From positions 25,337-89,336 of the forward strand of contig CAZGHI010000004.1 of assembly GCA_964525565.1 (NCBI GenBank): a stretch of DNA of 64,000 nucleotides, read 5' to 3'. Shown here piece by piece: positions 45,942-54,902 of this stretch. The notes under the pieces are model-generated. The model was not told where the DNA came from and made no database searches. It worked only from the letters and a program-made list of their open reading frames with translations. A program made the translations under genes and the position numbers. The DNA is from OLB6 sp964525565 (GTDB lineage: Bacteria > Bacteroidota > Ignavibacteria > Kapaibacteriales > Kapaibacteriaceae). Position 1 is the first letter of the stretch, and the number at the start of each line of letters is the position of its first letter.

Positions 45942-46636
45942 GATTGCGGTGTAGTTTGTTTTCCGGACGAAGATACTTCTGTTGCTGCAGGCTGTACAAC
46001 TCGGGCCGAGGATCGTTTTCTGCGATTACGCGCCCATTCCGGAACGGTGTTAAAAACATAGTCCCACAGTGGGTTGCTCACACCAAATGCAGTCTGATCG
46101 TCCACATAATGGTGTTTCATGTGATATTCTTTAATAAATCGACTCAGCTTATTCTTCATTGGCCAGTGATGTGTTGCATAGTGTATGCTGTCGTAGGCCA
46201 CGTATCCTAACAGAAATCCGCCAAACACAGCAAAGTGGTAGGGGGCAAATGCTGCCTGAAAGGCAAAATAAAATGCAGTTCCAAGCGGCACAGATACCAG
46301 TAAGGGCATTACCAGGCGGGTAGAATCTCGTGGGTAGTCATGATGAATACCGTGCACAAGAAAGTGTAGTTTTTTGCCAAGGTCAGACGTAGGATGTACG
46401 TGAAATGCCCAACGATGAATTGTGTACTCCGTGAGCGTCCATGCTAACACGCCGGCAAATACCAGTGGTATCGTAAGCAAGGCACCCGATTGAAGTACTG
46501 CCAGCCATACCATCACAATGATTACCGGTCCGAAGACTACAATAGGTGTCACCGGATGGATATGCGAAAAGTATTCAAGAACGGGGTTCTTGAATAACGG
46601 TATCGTTTCATCTTTATTCGAAACAAACATTGCCAT
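45938..46636 (-). CDS. Fatty-acid hydroxylase / sterol desaturase family membrane protein
   Basis: Di-iron membrane oxygenase of 232 residues, with about four hydrophobic segments. The histidine motifs are complete: EYTIHRWAFH, HFLVHGIHHDYP, DSIHYATHH and EYHMKHHYVDD, in the order seen in fatty-acid 2-hydroxylases (FA2H/Scs7-like). The likely reaction is hydroxylation of an acyl chain of a sphingolipid or other membrane lipid. AGAGG lies nine bases before the ATG at 46636, and the promoter box TAATTTTG lies 25 bases upstream. The last codons overlap nuoC. Confidence 0.88.
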   Translation of the reverse strand: MAMFVSNKDETIPLFKNPVLEYFSHIHPVTPIVVFGPVIIVMVWLAVLQSGALLTIPLVFAGVLAWTLTEYTIHRWAFHVHPTSDLGKKLHFLVHGIHHDYPRDSTRLVMPLLVSVPLGTAFYFAFQAAFAPYHFAVFGGFLLGYVAYDSIHYATHHWPMKNKLSRFIKEYHMKHHYVDDQTAFGVSNPLWDYVFNTVPEWARNRRKRSSARVVQPAATEVSSSGKQTTPQS

Positions 46637-46661
46637 CGGCGCGCCTCTCTTTTTCGGAGTG

Positions 46662-46669
46662 CAAAATTA
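46662..46669 (-). promoter_or_regulatory. -7 promoter element (TAATTTTG) of the hydroxylase-nuoC pair
   Basis: Exact TAnnTTTG match on the minus strand, 25 bases before the ATG, leaving room for the visible Shine-Dalgarno. Confidence 0.5.
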
Positions 46670-46751
46670 CGGAGAATTACGAGCACGTGTGATTCCGGAG
46701 GATTGAGCCATCCTCTCTCTGGTAGCGCTTGTTGGTTACGAGCGTACGCCC

Positions 46752-47255
46752 TCAGATTCCCATGGCCCTGTGCATTTCATCACCATAATCGGTGAAAATT
46801 TCATCACCTTTCTTGATTTTCCGCGTAGCAACGATCCAAACTTCATCATTCTCATCGTCGGCAATGTATTCTGCGTTCGGCTTTTTCCGAGAGCCATGGT
46901 AGTCGCAAGCATAACGAGCAACTCCAGCATCTGTGCGCCTGGCATCAATTACTCTGGCATCATCCAGTTGTACGCCATACGCACCCATGGCATCAGCTTC
47001 ATACCTGGCATTGTATTCCTCTGTCGTGAGAATCTCACCTCCGTAACGGGCAATATTTTCGCCTTTCTTAAACGTTCGCTCTGCAAAGAGACCCTTACCG
47101 GCGCCGGCAATGGTGCTTTTGCGAACGGACAGTCCAAGAATTTTGCGTGTATGTTTTGCGCAGTATGGATGTGTAATCGTTGTCAGTTTTTTGCATCGCC
47201 CCTTTTTTTTGTCTTGGTCACATTGTGCTGTTACCTTAACGGAGTGTTTGCTCAT
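46752..47255 (-). CDS. SET-domain protein, putative lysine methyltransferase
   Basis: 167 residues. A lysine-rich N-terminus with cysteines at 12, 21 and 32 (CDQDKKKGRC, YCAKH) could bind a metal. The SET domain begins SVRKSTIAGAGKGLFAERTFKKGE and has YGGEILT, the pseudoknot region GVARYACDYHGSRKKPNAEY and the closing DEIFTDYGDE. The usual N-H-S-C-x-P-N is changed to a longer C-D-Y-H-G-S-R-K-K-P-N form. SET proteins methylate lysines in proteins; the target is unknown. An upstream frame start would overlap the end of the TonB receptor, so the ATG at 47255 was chosen. The TonB gene ends 20 bases before it on the same strand. Confidence 0.85.
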   Translation of the reverse strand: MSKHSVKVTAQCDQDKKKGRCKKLTTITHPYCAKHTRKILGLSVRKSTIAGAGKGLFAERTFKKGENIARYGGEILTTEEYNARYEADAMGAYGVQLDDARVIDARRTDAGVARYACDYHGSRKKPNAEYIADDENDEVWIVATRKIKKGDEIFTDYGDEMHRAMGI

Positions 47256-47275
47256 GGGGCGCGAAAATACAGCAA

Positions 47276-49420
47276 CTACATGCTGTATTGCAGCAACACC
47301 CATACGTTACGAGTAGCCTGCATGAACACTGCCGATGTTGCACTCCCGCTGCTGTAGTCCACTGAACCATTCACGGCATAGGGGGTGTTGAACACATTGT
47401 TCATCCGGGCTGTAGCTTGCCATGGCCCGTGCACAAACTTCATCCCAATGTGAGCAATGGTTGCACTCGGCAGGGTAAGCAAGTCTTGGTTCGTAAGTTC
47501 AAGGAACTGGCTGCCAATGTGCTGCAACCCGGCGCTTACTTCAAACCACGGTGCTGCATTCCAACAAAGTTCTCCGGTACCAAGAATGTTGGGCGTGAGC
47601 ACTCCTTCTACATCGTACACGGTGGTATCGAGATTGGCCAGGTACACAGAACGGATATTACTCCTCATCATGGTAACATGTGAACGCAGCGTTAACTGCG
47701 ATGCGATTGTCCACGACAAGCTTAACTCGGCACCATAACGCGAGCTACGATCCACATTGATTCTCCGCTGAACAAAGTACTGTGGAATGAACTCTCCTAC
47801 CGGTGCTATTTCATTTGTGAATAGCATGAGGAAGGTACCAAAGTCTATTTGAACATCCGGACGCGAGGCAGAGAATAGAAAGAGGTCCGTTCGAAATCCC
47901 AGTTCAAAGTCTGTAACCTGTTCCGATTTTACCACATCCTGTTGCAACAACACATCTACGTTTGCCTCGGTAATCTGAGTACCACCCAGCATGTCCCATC
48001 GCGTTGGCTCACGACTACACAGTCCTGCGGAGGCATAAACATGATTGTGTGGGTTCAGTGCATACAGTGCTCCAACACGAGGGTTCGCAAAAAACCAATT
48101 GTGGGTGGGAATGGTTGGCACAACGGGAAGTGATGTTTGTGTTGCAAGAAACTCCATTGCTACAGAACGCAATTGCAGATCTGCGTCGAAGCGAAGAGCT
48201 GGGTATGATGTGTGCATGTTTCCTGCTACCAGCCAACGCATTCGCACTGTTCCTGATAGTTCGCGCTTGCGAGTCTCATCCTGATAGTAAGGCGATTCAT
48301 TCTCTGGCGATAGCGTTTCCCAGTTCTTGCGATGAAATAAATATGCATGAACGGATGTGGTTACTTCCAGCCCCTTACCCAGCCCCGCCGTGTACAGGGA
48401 GGTCAGCACTCCGTAATGCCTGTTCTGCAGGGGATAATTAATCTGCGTCAGGGTACCGATGGAGTCCCGAAAACCTGAAAAATAGTCGCCGCCAGCTCCA
48501 CCTGCATACACCATGGCGGTTAGTGCTGTTTGCTCCGATAGCGTCCGCGTCCACTCTGCCTGAACGAGGTATTGGCCAAACCGATCGTGGTCGGTACTGT
48601 CGTTCACATTCGTTCGCGGATCAATATTGGCAAGGGGCTCTGATACAGGGATGTATCCAAGTTGATTTGCCGTCTGACCGCCAATGGCCGTAAAGCGAAG
48701 CATGTTGTTGGGTACCTGATAGCTGGCCTGAACAACTCCACTAAAACCGTTGGTTCCGGTGTTGTAACGGTACCCGTCTGTGGTAAAAGCACTTGCTTTT
48801 GCCGACACTGCCAATCCGTTCATACTGCCGCTGCTTACTTCTGCACTTCCACGTAACAACCCAAAAGAACCTGTTGTGAGTTGTAATCGTGCCGATGGAT
48901 GCTGGGAAACGGGTAGCGGACTTTCAATGCTTACTGAACCTGCAAACGAGGCTGTACCATTGCTGGTAACACCAACACCACGTTGCACCTGTATGCTGTG
49001 CATTCCATTGAGTAAATCGGTGATGTTGGAGAAAAACACGCCCTGATCGATCATGTCGTTTAGTGGCGCTCCGTTTAGTGTAACGTTAACACGTGTTTGA
49101 TCTATGCCGCGCAAACGGAAGGTACCGTAGTTGCTTAAACCGGTTCCGCTTTCGCTATACGCAAGCACCGAAGGCACGGACCGCTCCAGAACGTACTGCA
49201 CGTCCTGCCCTACCATCCAGTTGGCAATGGTTACAGAATCTACGGTAGTATGGGCTACCGGCGACTCATCATCGGCTCGAGTCGAGCTTACGATTACTGC
49301 TTTTGAGAGAATTTTGAACGTACTATCGGACCCAGTACCGTTCGATTGTGCCTGTGCAACAGGCGAAATGAACAGCGCTCCACAGAAAAGAGCAACGAAG
49401 ATGAGAATAGCGTTTACCAT
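47276..49420 (-). CDS. TonB-dependent receptor under TPP control, putative thiamine-compound uptake
   Basis: 714 residues. A signal peptide (AILIFVALFCGALFISPVAQAQ) is followed by a plug domain (about 70-190; SVPSVLAYSESGTGLSNYGTFRLRGID, here only in part: LRGID, RGVGVTSNGTASFAGSV) and a 22-strand-type barrel ending in a short aromatic-containing strand (WVLLQYSM). No TonB carboxypeptidase-like N-terminal domain is obvious. The ATG at 49420 has AAGGGAG six bases upstream. A TPP riboswitch precedes it, which strongly suggests uptake of thiamine or a precursor, like the Omr1 receptors described in Bacteroidota. No cytoplasmic-membrane thiamine transporter gene is next to it. Confidence 0.9.
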   Translation of the reverse strand: MVNAILIFVALFCGALFISPVAQAQSNGTGSDSTFKILSKAVIVSSTRADDESPVAHTTVDSVTIANWMVGQDVQYVLERSVPSVLAYSESGTGLSNYGTFRLRGIDQTRVNVTLNGAPLNDMIDQGVFFSNITDLLNGMHSIQVQRGVGVTSNGTASFAGSVSIESPLPVSQHPSARLQLTTGSFGLLRGSAEVSSGSMNGLAVSAKASAFTTDGYRYNTGTNGFSGVVQASYQVPNNMLRFTAIGGQTANQLGYIPVSEPLANIDPRTNVNDSTDHDRFGQYLVQAEWTRTLSEQTALTAMVYAGGAGGDYFSGFRDSIGTLTQINYPLQNRHYGVLTSLYTAGLGKGLEVTTSVHAYLFHRKNWETLSPENESPYYQDETRKRELSGTVRMRWLVAGNMHTSYPALRFDADLQLRSVAMEFLATQTSLPVVPTIPTHNWFFANPRVGALYALNPHNHVYASAGLCSREPTRWDMLGGTQITEANVDVLLQQDVVKSEQVTDFELGFRTDLFLFSASRPDVQIDFGTFLMLFTNEIAPVGEFIPQYFVQRRINVDRSSRYGAELSLSWTIASQLTLRSHVTMMRSNIRSVYLANLDTTVYDVEGVLTPNILGTGELCWNAAPWFEVSAGLQHIGSQFLELTNQDLLTLPSATIAHIGMKFVHGPWQATARMNNVFNTPYAVNGSVDYSSGSATSAVFMQATRNVWVLLQYSM

Positions 49421-49425
49421 GGACG

Positions 49426-49450
49426 CTCCCTTTGTTATGTTGAACAAGAG
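49426..49450 (-). promoter_or_regulatory. Hairpin that can hide the Shine-Dalgarno of the TonB receptor gene
   Basis: On the minus strand CTCTTGTT can pair with AACAA-A-GGG(AG), covering the ribosome site. It lies between the riboswitch and the start codon and may be its expression platform, which would point to control of translation. This is inferred from pairing alone. Confidence 0.35.
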
Positions 49451-49473
49451 TTACGTCCGCCAGGGTGATCGTA

Positions 49474-49560
49474 CCGTTTCCCTACGCCGGTATTATCCGG
49501 GTCAGGTTCAAAGAGTCTGATCTCAGCCGCAGTCTTGTTAAAACCGGGCACCTCTAACGG
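49474..49560 (-). ncRNA. TPP riboswitch (THI element)
   Basis: All conserved blocks occur in order on the minus strand: the closing stem CCGTT...AACGG, GAGGTGCCCGG, CTGAGATCAGACTC, TGAACCTGA and CGGATAATACCGGCGTAGGGA. It binds thiamine pyrophosphate and would lower expression of the TonB receptor gene, whose ATG is 53 bases downstream. The variants from consensus are minor (GAGGTGC for GGGGTGC). Confidence 0.96.
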
Positions 49561-49567
49561 AGAAGCA

Positions 49568-49575
49568 CAAAGATA
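49568..49575 (-). promoter_or_regulatory. -7 promoter element (TATCTTTG) of the riboswitch transcript
   Basis: Exact TAnnTTTG match on the minus strand, seven bases before the first base of the TPP riboswitch. It independently supports the promoter motif seen at other genes. Confidence 0.65.
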
Positions 49576-49777
49576 ACTGATGAAGGAGTTGTTTATACGA
49601 CACAACGATCTGTTGTGGAAAGCACCAGATGCGTTGAAAGGAACAGTGGCGACGAGGGTGATTTACCCGGAAAGCCATATAAACAGCGCTTACAGAGAGT
49701 TCGGCATAGGCAATGCATTCAACGGCAGCAGATGTTTGCCAGAGATAGTCAGATGCGTGGTTGCCTAGCGATGATCA

Positions 49778-50713
49778 CTAGAAATACATCTTGTACTCTA
49801 GGTTTACAACCACGCTCCGTGTTAAACCGTCGGGGCGTGCGCTGCGAACGATAAACGGGAAGCCTGCATTTAGTTGCAGGATGCTATTTGTGCCGATTTC
49901 ATAGTCCAGGAACATATTCCCGTTCAGTGTAAGACCCTTCGAGCCAGCAATTGCCTGAACTTCGTTCTGTTCATTGGTAAACACATCGTCAGCAATGTGA
50001 TAAATCGGCAGGATTGCCGGTGTAAGCGCTATGCCTGGGGCCAGTGGGATAAGGTAGGATGCCCGCACAACGATATCTGCAGAACGCTCAAACAAACGTG
50101 TTGACTGGAAGGTGCTAAGCCTGGATGCCGGCGTGTAGGCAGAAGCAAGAAATTGGTTGCTGTTTTGAGTTAGCGGCTGTTGAACAGCAGCCGAGAACTG
50201 CACACGTTCATAACGATAACCTACGCCCAGAATCACATCGAACGTGCCTAAGCTTGATTGATAATCCATTGGTAGCGGCAGGCCATCCATGGTTGCACCT
50301 GCATCTGTTAATGGAATCTTTGTTCCAAGCACGAGAAATACATTATCGGTTGCAACATACGTGGCATTCACATACACATCCGAAAGTCCAAATGTTGACA
50401 GTCCATTGCCGCGCTGTGCAATCGTCGAGACCCGCGCATCCAGCGTTAGCAAGGCACTTACCTTCTGCCTGTACTCCACATAGGCACCATAAACCACAAT
50501 GTCGTGGTCAGCTCTGCCGATATACGTGGCTATCGTTACTGCACGGTCGGGTACGTGTGTATGTTCTGCACTGCTGGGTTTAAAACCGCTTATTGAGCAA
50601 GCTCCTGCATCACTACAACCCTGTGCTTTCGACGACGTTGGTAATACAGTATGGCAGAGCGTAAGAGCAACACCAAGAATGAGCACATTCAACGTATATC
50701 GTGTATTCTGCAT
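49778..50713 (-). CDS. Outer-membrane beta-barrel protein, putative transporter
   Basis: 311 residues. A signal peptide (LNVLILGVALTLCHTVLPTSSKAQ) precedes a cysteine-containing start of the mature protein (GCSDAGACSISGFKP), which resembles a group of Bacteroidota barrels found near transporters. About twelve amphipathic strands follow, ending VVVNLEYKMYF, as expected for an outer-membrane barrel with a terminal phenylalanine. The function is unknown. It lies upstream of the TPP-controlled TonB receptor on the same strand, but its stop is 200 bases before the riboswitch promoter, so the two are probably separate transcripts. A CACTTTTG box is upstream of its ATG. Confidence 0.75.
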   Translation of the reverse strand: MQNTRYTLNVLILGVALTLCHTVLPTSSKAQGCSDAGACSISGFKPSSAEHTHVPDRAVTIATYIGRADHDIVVYGAYVEYRQKVSALLTLDARVSTIAQRGNGLSTFGLSDVYVNATYVATDNVFLVLGTKIPLTDAGATMDGLPLPMDYQSSLGTFDVILGVGYRYERVQFSAAVQQPLTQNSNQFLASAYTPASRLSTFQSTRLFERSADIVVRASYLIPLAPGIALTPAILPIYHIADDVFTNEQNEVQAIAGSKGLTLNGNMFLDYEIGTNSILQLNAGFPFIVRSARPDGLTRSVVVNLEYKMYF

Positions 50714-51023
50714 AGACTATTTGCAAAAGTGAGGCATCAGAAGTTGTACCATCGCATCGCAAACGGCTGCAACGTTCCTGCATGAGCAGTTATACGTTGC
50801 CGCATGATTGATGCCCTGTGATCAGAATGTTTTTAACTACCATCGAATTCATGGCAATGGCGTATAAACAGCTACTGTGTTACGCAGCACCCCGCTTTTT
50901 TTGGTAGCCGAGTCTTACAAAACAAGGAGACCGTTCTTAGAACAAGCCTGGTGGCTGTAGAATGCACGAGTAGCATGTGCATATCGGCACAACCGTTATG
51001 TGAAAAGTGTGATCTTTGTGAAT
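50714..51023. other. Divergent intergenic region between the barrel gene and murA
   Basis: About 310 bases without a supported gene. It holds a CACTTTTG box close to the barrel gene start and a GATCTTTG box (51011-51018) five bases before the murA ATG, both one base from the TAnnTTTG consensus. No strong hairpin or RNA gene is seen. Confidence 0.5.
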
Positions 51024-52286
51024 ATGGACAAATTTGTAGTTACAGGCCCGACGCGACTGCACGGCACCGTTCGAATATCTGGAGCCAAAAATGCATCACT
51101 GGCCATGATGCCTGCCTGTTTGCTTGCACCCGGTGTCTATCACCTGCATAACACACCCAACAACCGCGATGTGGCAACATTTAGCCAGCTCCTGGGTTCG
51201 CTGGGTGTTCGCGCAGAGCTCATTGGGAACACGCTTCTTCTGGACAGTACAACCATTACCAGTTTCGAGGCGCCGTACGAGCACGTTAAGAAGATGAGAG
51301 CGTCCATTTACGTTTTGGGTCCTCTTGTTGCTCGTTTCGGTAAGGCGCATGTTTCGTTACCGGGAGGCTGCAACTTTGGTCCACGTCCGGTTGATTTGCA
51401 CCTTAAGGGACTTGAAGCGCTCGGTGCAACGATCTCTGTGGAAGGTGGTTACATTAACGCCAATGCCGGACGGCTGCAAGGCACGCATTTTCACTTCGAT
51501 ATATCGAGTGTTGGTGCATCGGTAAATGTGCTCATGGCAGCAACCCTTGCGGCCGGACATACCACACTCACGAACGTGGCTATCGAACCAGAGGTTACCT
51601 GCCTCGCCCACATGCTCAATAAAATGGGCGCCCGGATAGAAGGGATTGGCACAACAACACTTGAAATTGATGGCGTTGACGCATTACATGCCGTGTCGGA
51701 GGAAACAATACCCGACAGGATCGAAGCAGCTACGTACTTGATTGCTGCTGCTGCCACAAGGGGCGATGTTACGCTGCAGAACGTTGAATACCGTCACCTC
51801 TCTGCAGTAACTCATGCGCTGGAGCGTTCCGGAGCAACACTTGAGTATTCCGATACATCCATCAGGATTTCAATGGATGCTGCGCCCGTGCCTGTGGACG
51901 TAACAACAGCCCCCTACCCGGGATATCCTACCGATGCACAGGCACAATGGGCTGCATATATGCTTAGAGCCGATGGAAGTGCAACCATCACCGACACCAT
52001 CTATCCTTCGCGCTTCGGATACATCCCTGAACTTCAACGATTAGGCGCTAACATTACTACGGCTGAAGCTTCCTGTATCATTCATGGTGGACATGTGCTA
52101 TCGGGTGCCACTGTTATGAGCAGTGACTTACGCGCAAGTGCATCTCTGGTGATTGCTGCGCTTATTGCAAACGGACGATCAGATATTCTTCGCGTGTACC
52201 ACATTGATCGGGGTTATGAAGCAATTGAGCAACGCCTCACCGCATTAGGCGCAAACATCATTCGCGAACGTACCGAGGAGTATTAA
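51024..52286 (+). CDS. murA: UDP-N-acetylglucosamine 1-carboxyvinyltransferase
   Basis: First committed enzyme of peptidoglycan synthesis, transferring enolpyruvate to UDP-GlcNAc in the cytoplasm. 420 residues. K22-N23 in SGAKNA and the catalytic loop cysteine C116 in LPGGCNFGPRPVDLHL are present. A cysteine at this place is the target of fosfomycin in sensitive species. The closing segment is SDLRASASLVIAAL with the essential arginine. The loop reads GGCNFG rather than the common GGCAIG. The ATG at 51024 is five bases after a promoter-like GATCTTTG. EnvC-like gene follows four bases after the stop. Confidence 0.96.
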   Translation: MDKFVVTGPTRLHGTVRISGAKNASLAMMPACLLAPGVYHLHNTPNNRDVATFSQLLGSLGVRAELIGNTLLLDSTTITSFEAPYEHVKKMRASIYVLGPLVARFGKAHVSLPGGCNFGPRPVDLHLKGLEALGATISVEGGYINANAGRLQGTHFHFDISSVGASVNVLMAATLAAGHTTLTNVAIEPEVTCLAHMLNKMGARIEGIGTTTLEIDGVDALHAVSEETIPDRIEAATYLIAAAATRGDVTLQNVEYRHLSAVTHALERSGATLEYSDTSIRISMDAAPVPVDVTTAPYPGYPTDAQAQWAAYMLRADGSATITDTIYPSRFGYIPELQRLGANITTAEASCIIHGGHVLSGATVMSSDLRASASLVIAALIANGRSDILRVYHIDRGYEAIEQRLTALGANIIRERTEEY

Positions 52287-52289
52287 CGC

Positions 52290-53495
52290 GTGTTCTGCAG
52301 GTTGGCGATTACTCTTCTGGCCATTGGATGTGCTGTAAGTTCAGCACAAACGTCGTTGGATGCAAAGAGGCGCGAACTGGAATCGCTGCGAAAATCAATT
52401 CAGATTACCCGAGACAAGCTGGATGCGCTTCACCGGAAGGAGTCAACAGCAAAACGATCACTATCAACGTATCAAAAACAACGTCACAATATTTCTAAAC
52501 ATATTCAGCGTCTTCAGGTAGAGCTCGAAGCCTTACAGGATAGTGCTCACGTACTCAGCGGAAACATCCGTGCAACGCAGCAGGCTCTGCGCGATGCAGA
52601 GGATTCATACAATCGTACTGCAACAAACCTGGCGGCCTGGAATGTCCGAAACCGAGGTAACGTTACAATGCAAAGCAGCGTACATCCGGTGTTCCGCTCG
52701 CTTACCGCCTCGCTAGCAACATATCGAGCTACAATGATTACGTTGAAGGACTCATTGGAGAAACAGCAAGGACTACTTGAGTCATATGTTGAAACGCAGG
52801 AAACGGTGCTTCAGGCACGCGCTCGCGAACAGGCACGGCTGGCCCAGAATATTTCGAAAAGCTCAAGACAACTCGCCGCAATCCGATCTAACAAACAGCA
52901 GCTAACAAAGGAACTACAGCAAAAACAAGCAAGCGTTCATAAGCTTCGCGCTCTCATTAACCGTTTGGTTGCGGCAGATCAACAGAAGGCCGAGGCTCGC
53001 CGAAAAGCAGAACGCCAGAAGCAGGAAGCTGCACGCAGAAAGGCAGCAGCCTCAGGAAAATCTGCACCTTCCATAACACCTTCTCCATCCGAAACTGTTA
53101 CAGGCTTTGCAGCAAAGTCGCTGCCATGGCCAACATCGAGCAAGAGAATCCTCCACGGCTACGGCAGTTACGTTAATCCACAAACAAAAACTACGCTCGA
53201 CAATCCGGGCATTGACATTGCGACACCTGTTGGCAGTACAGTTTCCTGCGTAGCACCCGGACAGGTTTCTTCCGTAACCTGGCTCCCGGGGTTTGGTTCG
53301 CTGGTAATTGTCGATCACGGTAATGGCGTTCGTACTGTGTATGCAAATCTCGCTACCGTGCAGGTAGGGAAAGGGGCTACAGTTGCCGCCGGAACGGTTG
53401 TTGGCACGTCAGGCGAGAATATTGATGGTGCTCTTGTGCATTTTGAGCTATGGAATGGAAGAAACAGACAGAACCCATTGCACTATCTAAAGTAG
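52290..53495 (+). CDS. EnvC-like coiled-coil protein with degenerate LytM domain
   Basis: 401 residues. A signal peptide (MFCRLAITLLAIGCAVSSAQ) is followed by long coiled coils (about 25-115 and 150-255), a basic/Ala-rich linker and an M23 (LytM) domain (285-400). In active M23 enzymes zinc is held by H-x3-D and H-x-H. Here the positions read N305-x3-D309 and L382-x-H384, so the zinc site is broken, as in EnvC and NlpD, which activate amidases instead of cutting peptidoglycan. GTG start, with GAGGAG nine bases upstream inside the murA end. Co-transcribed with murA. Probably part of daughter-cell separation. Confidence 0.87.
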   Translation: MFCRLAITLLAIGCAVSSAQTSLDAKRRELESLRKSIQITRDKLDALHRKESTAKRSLSTYQKQRHNISKHIQRLQVELEALQDSAHVLSGNIRATQQALRDAEDSYNRTATNLAAWNVRNRGNVTMQSSVHPVFRSLTASLATYRATMITLKDSLEKQQGLLESYVETQETVLQARAREQARLAQNISKSSRQLAAIRSNKQQLTKELQQKQASVHKLRALINRLVAADQQKAEARRKAERQKQEAARRKAAASGKSAPSITPSPSETVTGFAAKSLPWPTSSKRILHGYGSYVNPQTKTTLDNPGIDIATPVGSTVSCVAPGQVSSVTWLPGFGSLVIVDHGNGVRTVYANLATVQVGKGATVAAGTVVGTSGENIDGALVHFELWNGRNRQNPLHYLK

Positions 53496-53699
53496 ATTCG
53501 GTGTCCATTGTAAAGTCCGCACACACCCTACCTCTCGCCATACAGTACTCGTTGCTCAGCCTTCTGCCCAACTACAACTTCCGACTGTGATACGCCGCGA
53601 GCATGGAGTGTGCCGGCCATGTGCCCACATTCGTATGCCGGTGTGTTTGCTATGTTCACCTGCAACGAATGGTGTGCATTCACAATGCAGCACATCTGC

Positions 53700-54902
53700 T
53701 TAGGGTTTCACTTCCTCCAGTTGCATCTCAAGCTCCATATACTCAAGGATAGCATCGGCCTTTTTAACGTTTTTTACAGTTCGATATGCCTTCTCCAGTG
53801 ACCGACAGAGGTGCTCCCGATATTCACCCCTTTTTTTACGGTTTGTTACCTGCATCCAGGCGCGCTGTTCGAACGGACGTTGCAATAGGCGAATTACAGA
53901 AGCAGCAGAGTTCGCGGCATCAGCCTTTGCCAAAAGATTCTGAAGTTGGCGCTCATAGGTGTCGGTAGTTATGCGAGTGGAATCTTTAAGAAGACCGGAC
54001 ACCTTGGCATCTACGGCAGCATGTAATGCTTCGATGTTTGCCGAGTCAAAGTCGAATGCCTGAACGCGAAGCAATACAGGTGGTTCTAAACGAACCCAGC
54101 TTCGGTCTGCAGTGCCATTAAACCCATGTGACACTAACTCCTCGGCAATCTGTTGTGCCTTATCGAAGGGCAAATTTGTTTCTACCATGGACAGCGCACC
54201 ACGAAGCAACAACCCTTTAACGAAACGATGTGCATCGGGGATTTCACGCAGTAGAATAGACCGGATAAATCGCCCTTGATTATACGACCGTTGAAAGTCT
54301 CCTGCACGATATGCCTGGCGCGAGCGCAGTACGCGTAGTGTACTGATTGCGTTGCTTTTGTAACCAATCAATTCAAGGAGACCAACTGCCTGAGAAAAGC
54401 CGAACTCTACATAGTAGTGTATTGGTGAAACGCCCGTAATCTCACTCACAGCGTTCAGGTAAGCCTTTCTACCCTTTGCAGAGCGAACATTCGTAAGTCT
54501 GTTCAGGTCTGTTGTATCCGGGAAGCCTGCGTCTGCTTCGGTATCGCGCGGTATGGAAAGTATTTCCACCATACCACTGTCCAAGAAACACCGAACGAGG
54601 TGATTAGCATCGGCGTGTGCACCATGATCCCCAAGACGGGAATCCACACCGATGACCATGATATTTACAACACGTCCACCCGGTGAGGGAAAATCTCTAG
54701 CCCGAAGTGCAACCGTGGTTGTTGTGATTTCGAACGTGTTGGTGTCAATTCCGCTAACATCGGCATCAGTACTATCAGATTCCTGACGCTCCGTATGTAA
54801 CGGCTCTGGAGCTTCGTCGGGATTGGCTTTCTCAGGTGAGCAAGCTGTGCAGGCCAAGAGGGCCAGGCCAACTATAATCCTTGTTGTTTTGCTTCGTTCC
54901 AA
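53700..54902 (-). CDS. LytR-CpsA-Psr (LCP) domain lipoprotein
   Basis: 400 residues. The N-terminus (RIIVGLALLACTAC) has a lipobox, so it is probably a lipoprotein rather than anchored by a helix as usual for LCP. The LCP domain (about 75-245) has NIMVIGVDSR, the acidic/arginine segment ADANHLV and VEILSIPRDTEAD, then LTNVRSAKGRKAYLNAVSEITG and HYYVEFGF. LCP enzymes transfer glycopolymers from lipid carriers to peptidoglycan in Gram-positives; their role in Gram-negatives is less clear. The start overlaps the mazG end by 31 bases. A C-terminal helical region (270-400) has no clear match. Confidence 0.8.
   Translation of the reverse strand: MERSKTTRIIVGLALLACTACSPEKANPDEAPEPLHTERQESDSTDADVSGIDTNTFEITTTTVALRARDFPSPGGRVVNIMVIGVDSRLGDHGAHADANHLVRCFLDSGMVEILSIPRDTEADAGFPDTTDLNRLTNVRSAKGRKAYLNAVSEITGVSPIHYYVEFGFSQAVGLLELIGYKSNAISTLRVLRSRQAYRAGDFQRSYNQGRFIRSILLREIPDAHRFVKGLLLRGALSMVETNLPFDKAQQIAEELVSHGFNGTADRSWVRLEPPVLLRVQAFDFDSANIEALHAAVDAKVSGLLKDSTRITTDTYERQLQNLLAKADAANSAASVIRLLQRPFEQRAWMQVTNRKKRGEYREHLCRSLEKAYRTVKNVKKADAILEYMELEMQLEEVKP

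Noticed and set aside
49580..49768. Plus-strand frame of 62 residues beside the TPP riboswitch
   Set aside because: It has no ribosome site, lies antisense between two genes, and its sequence matches nothing I recognise.
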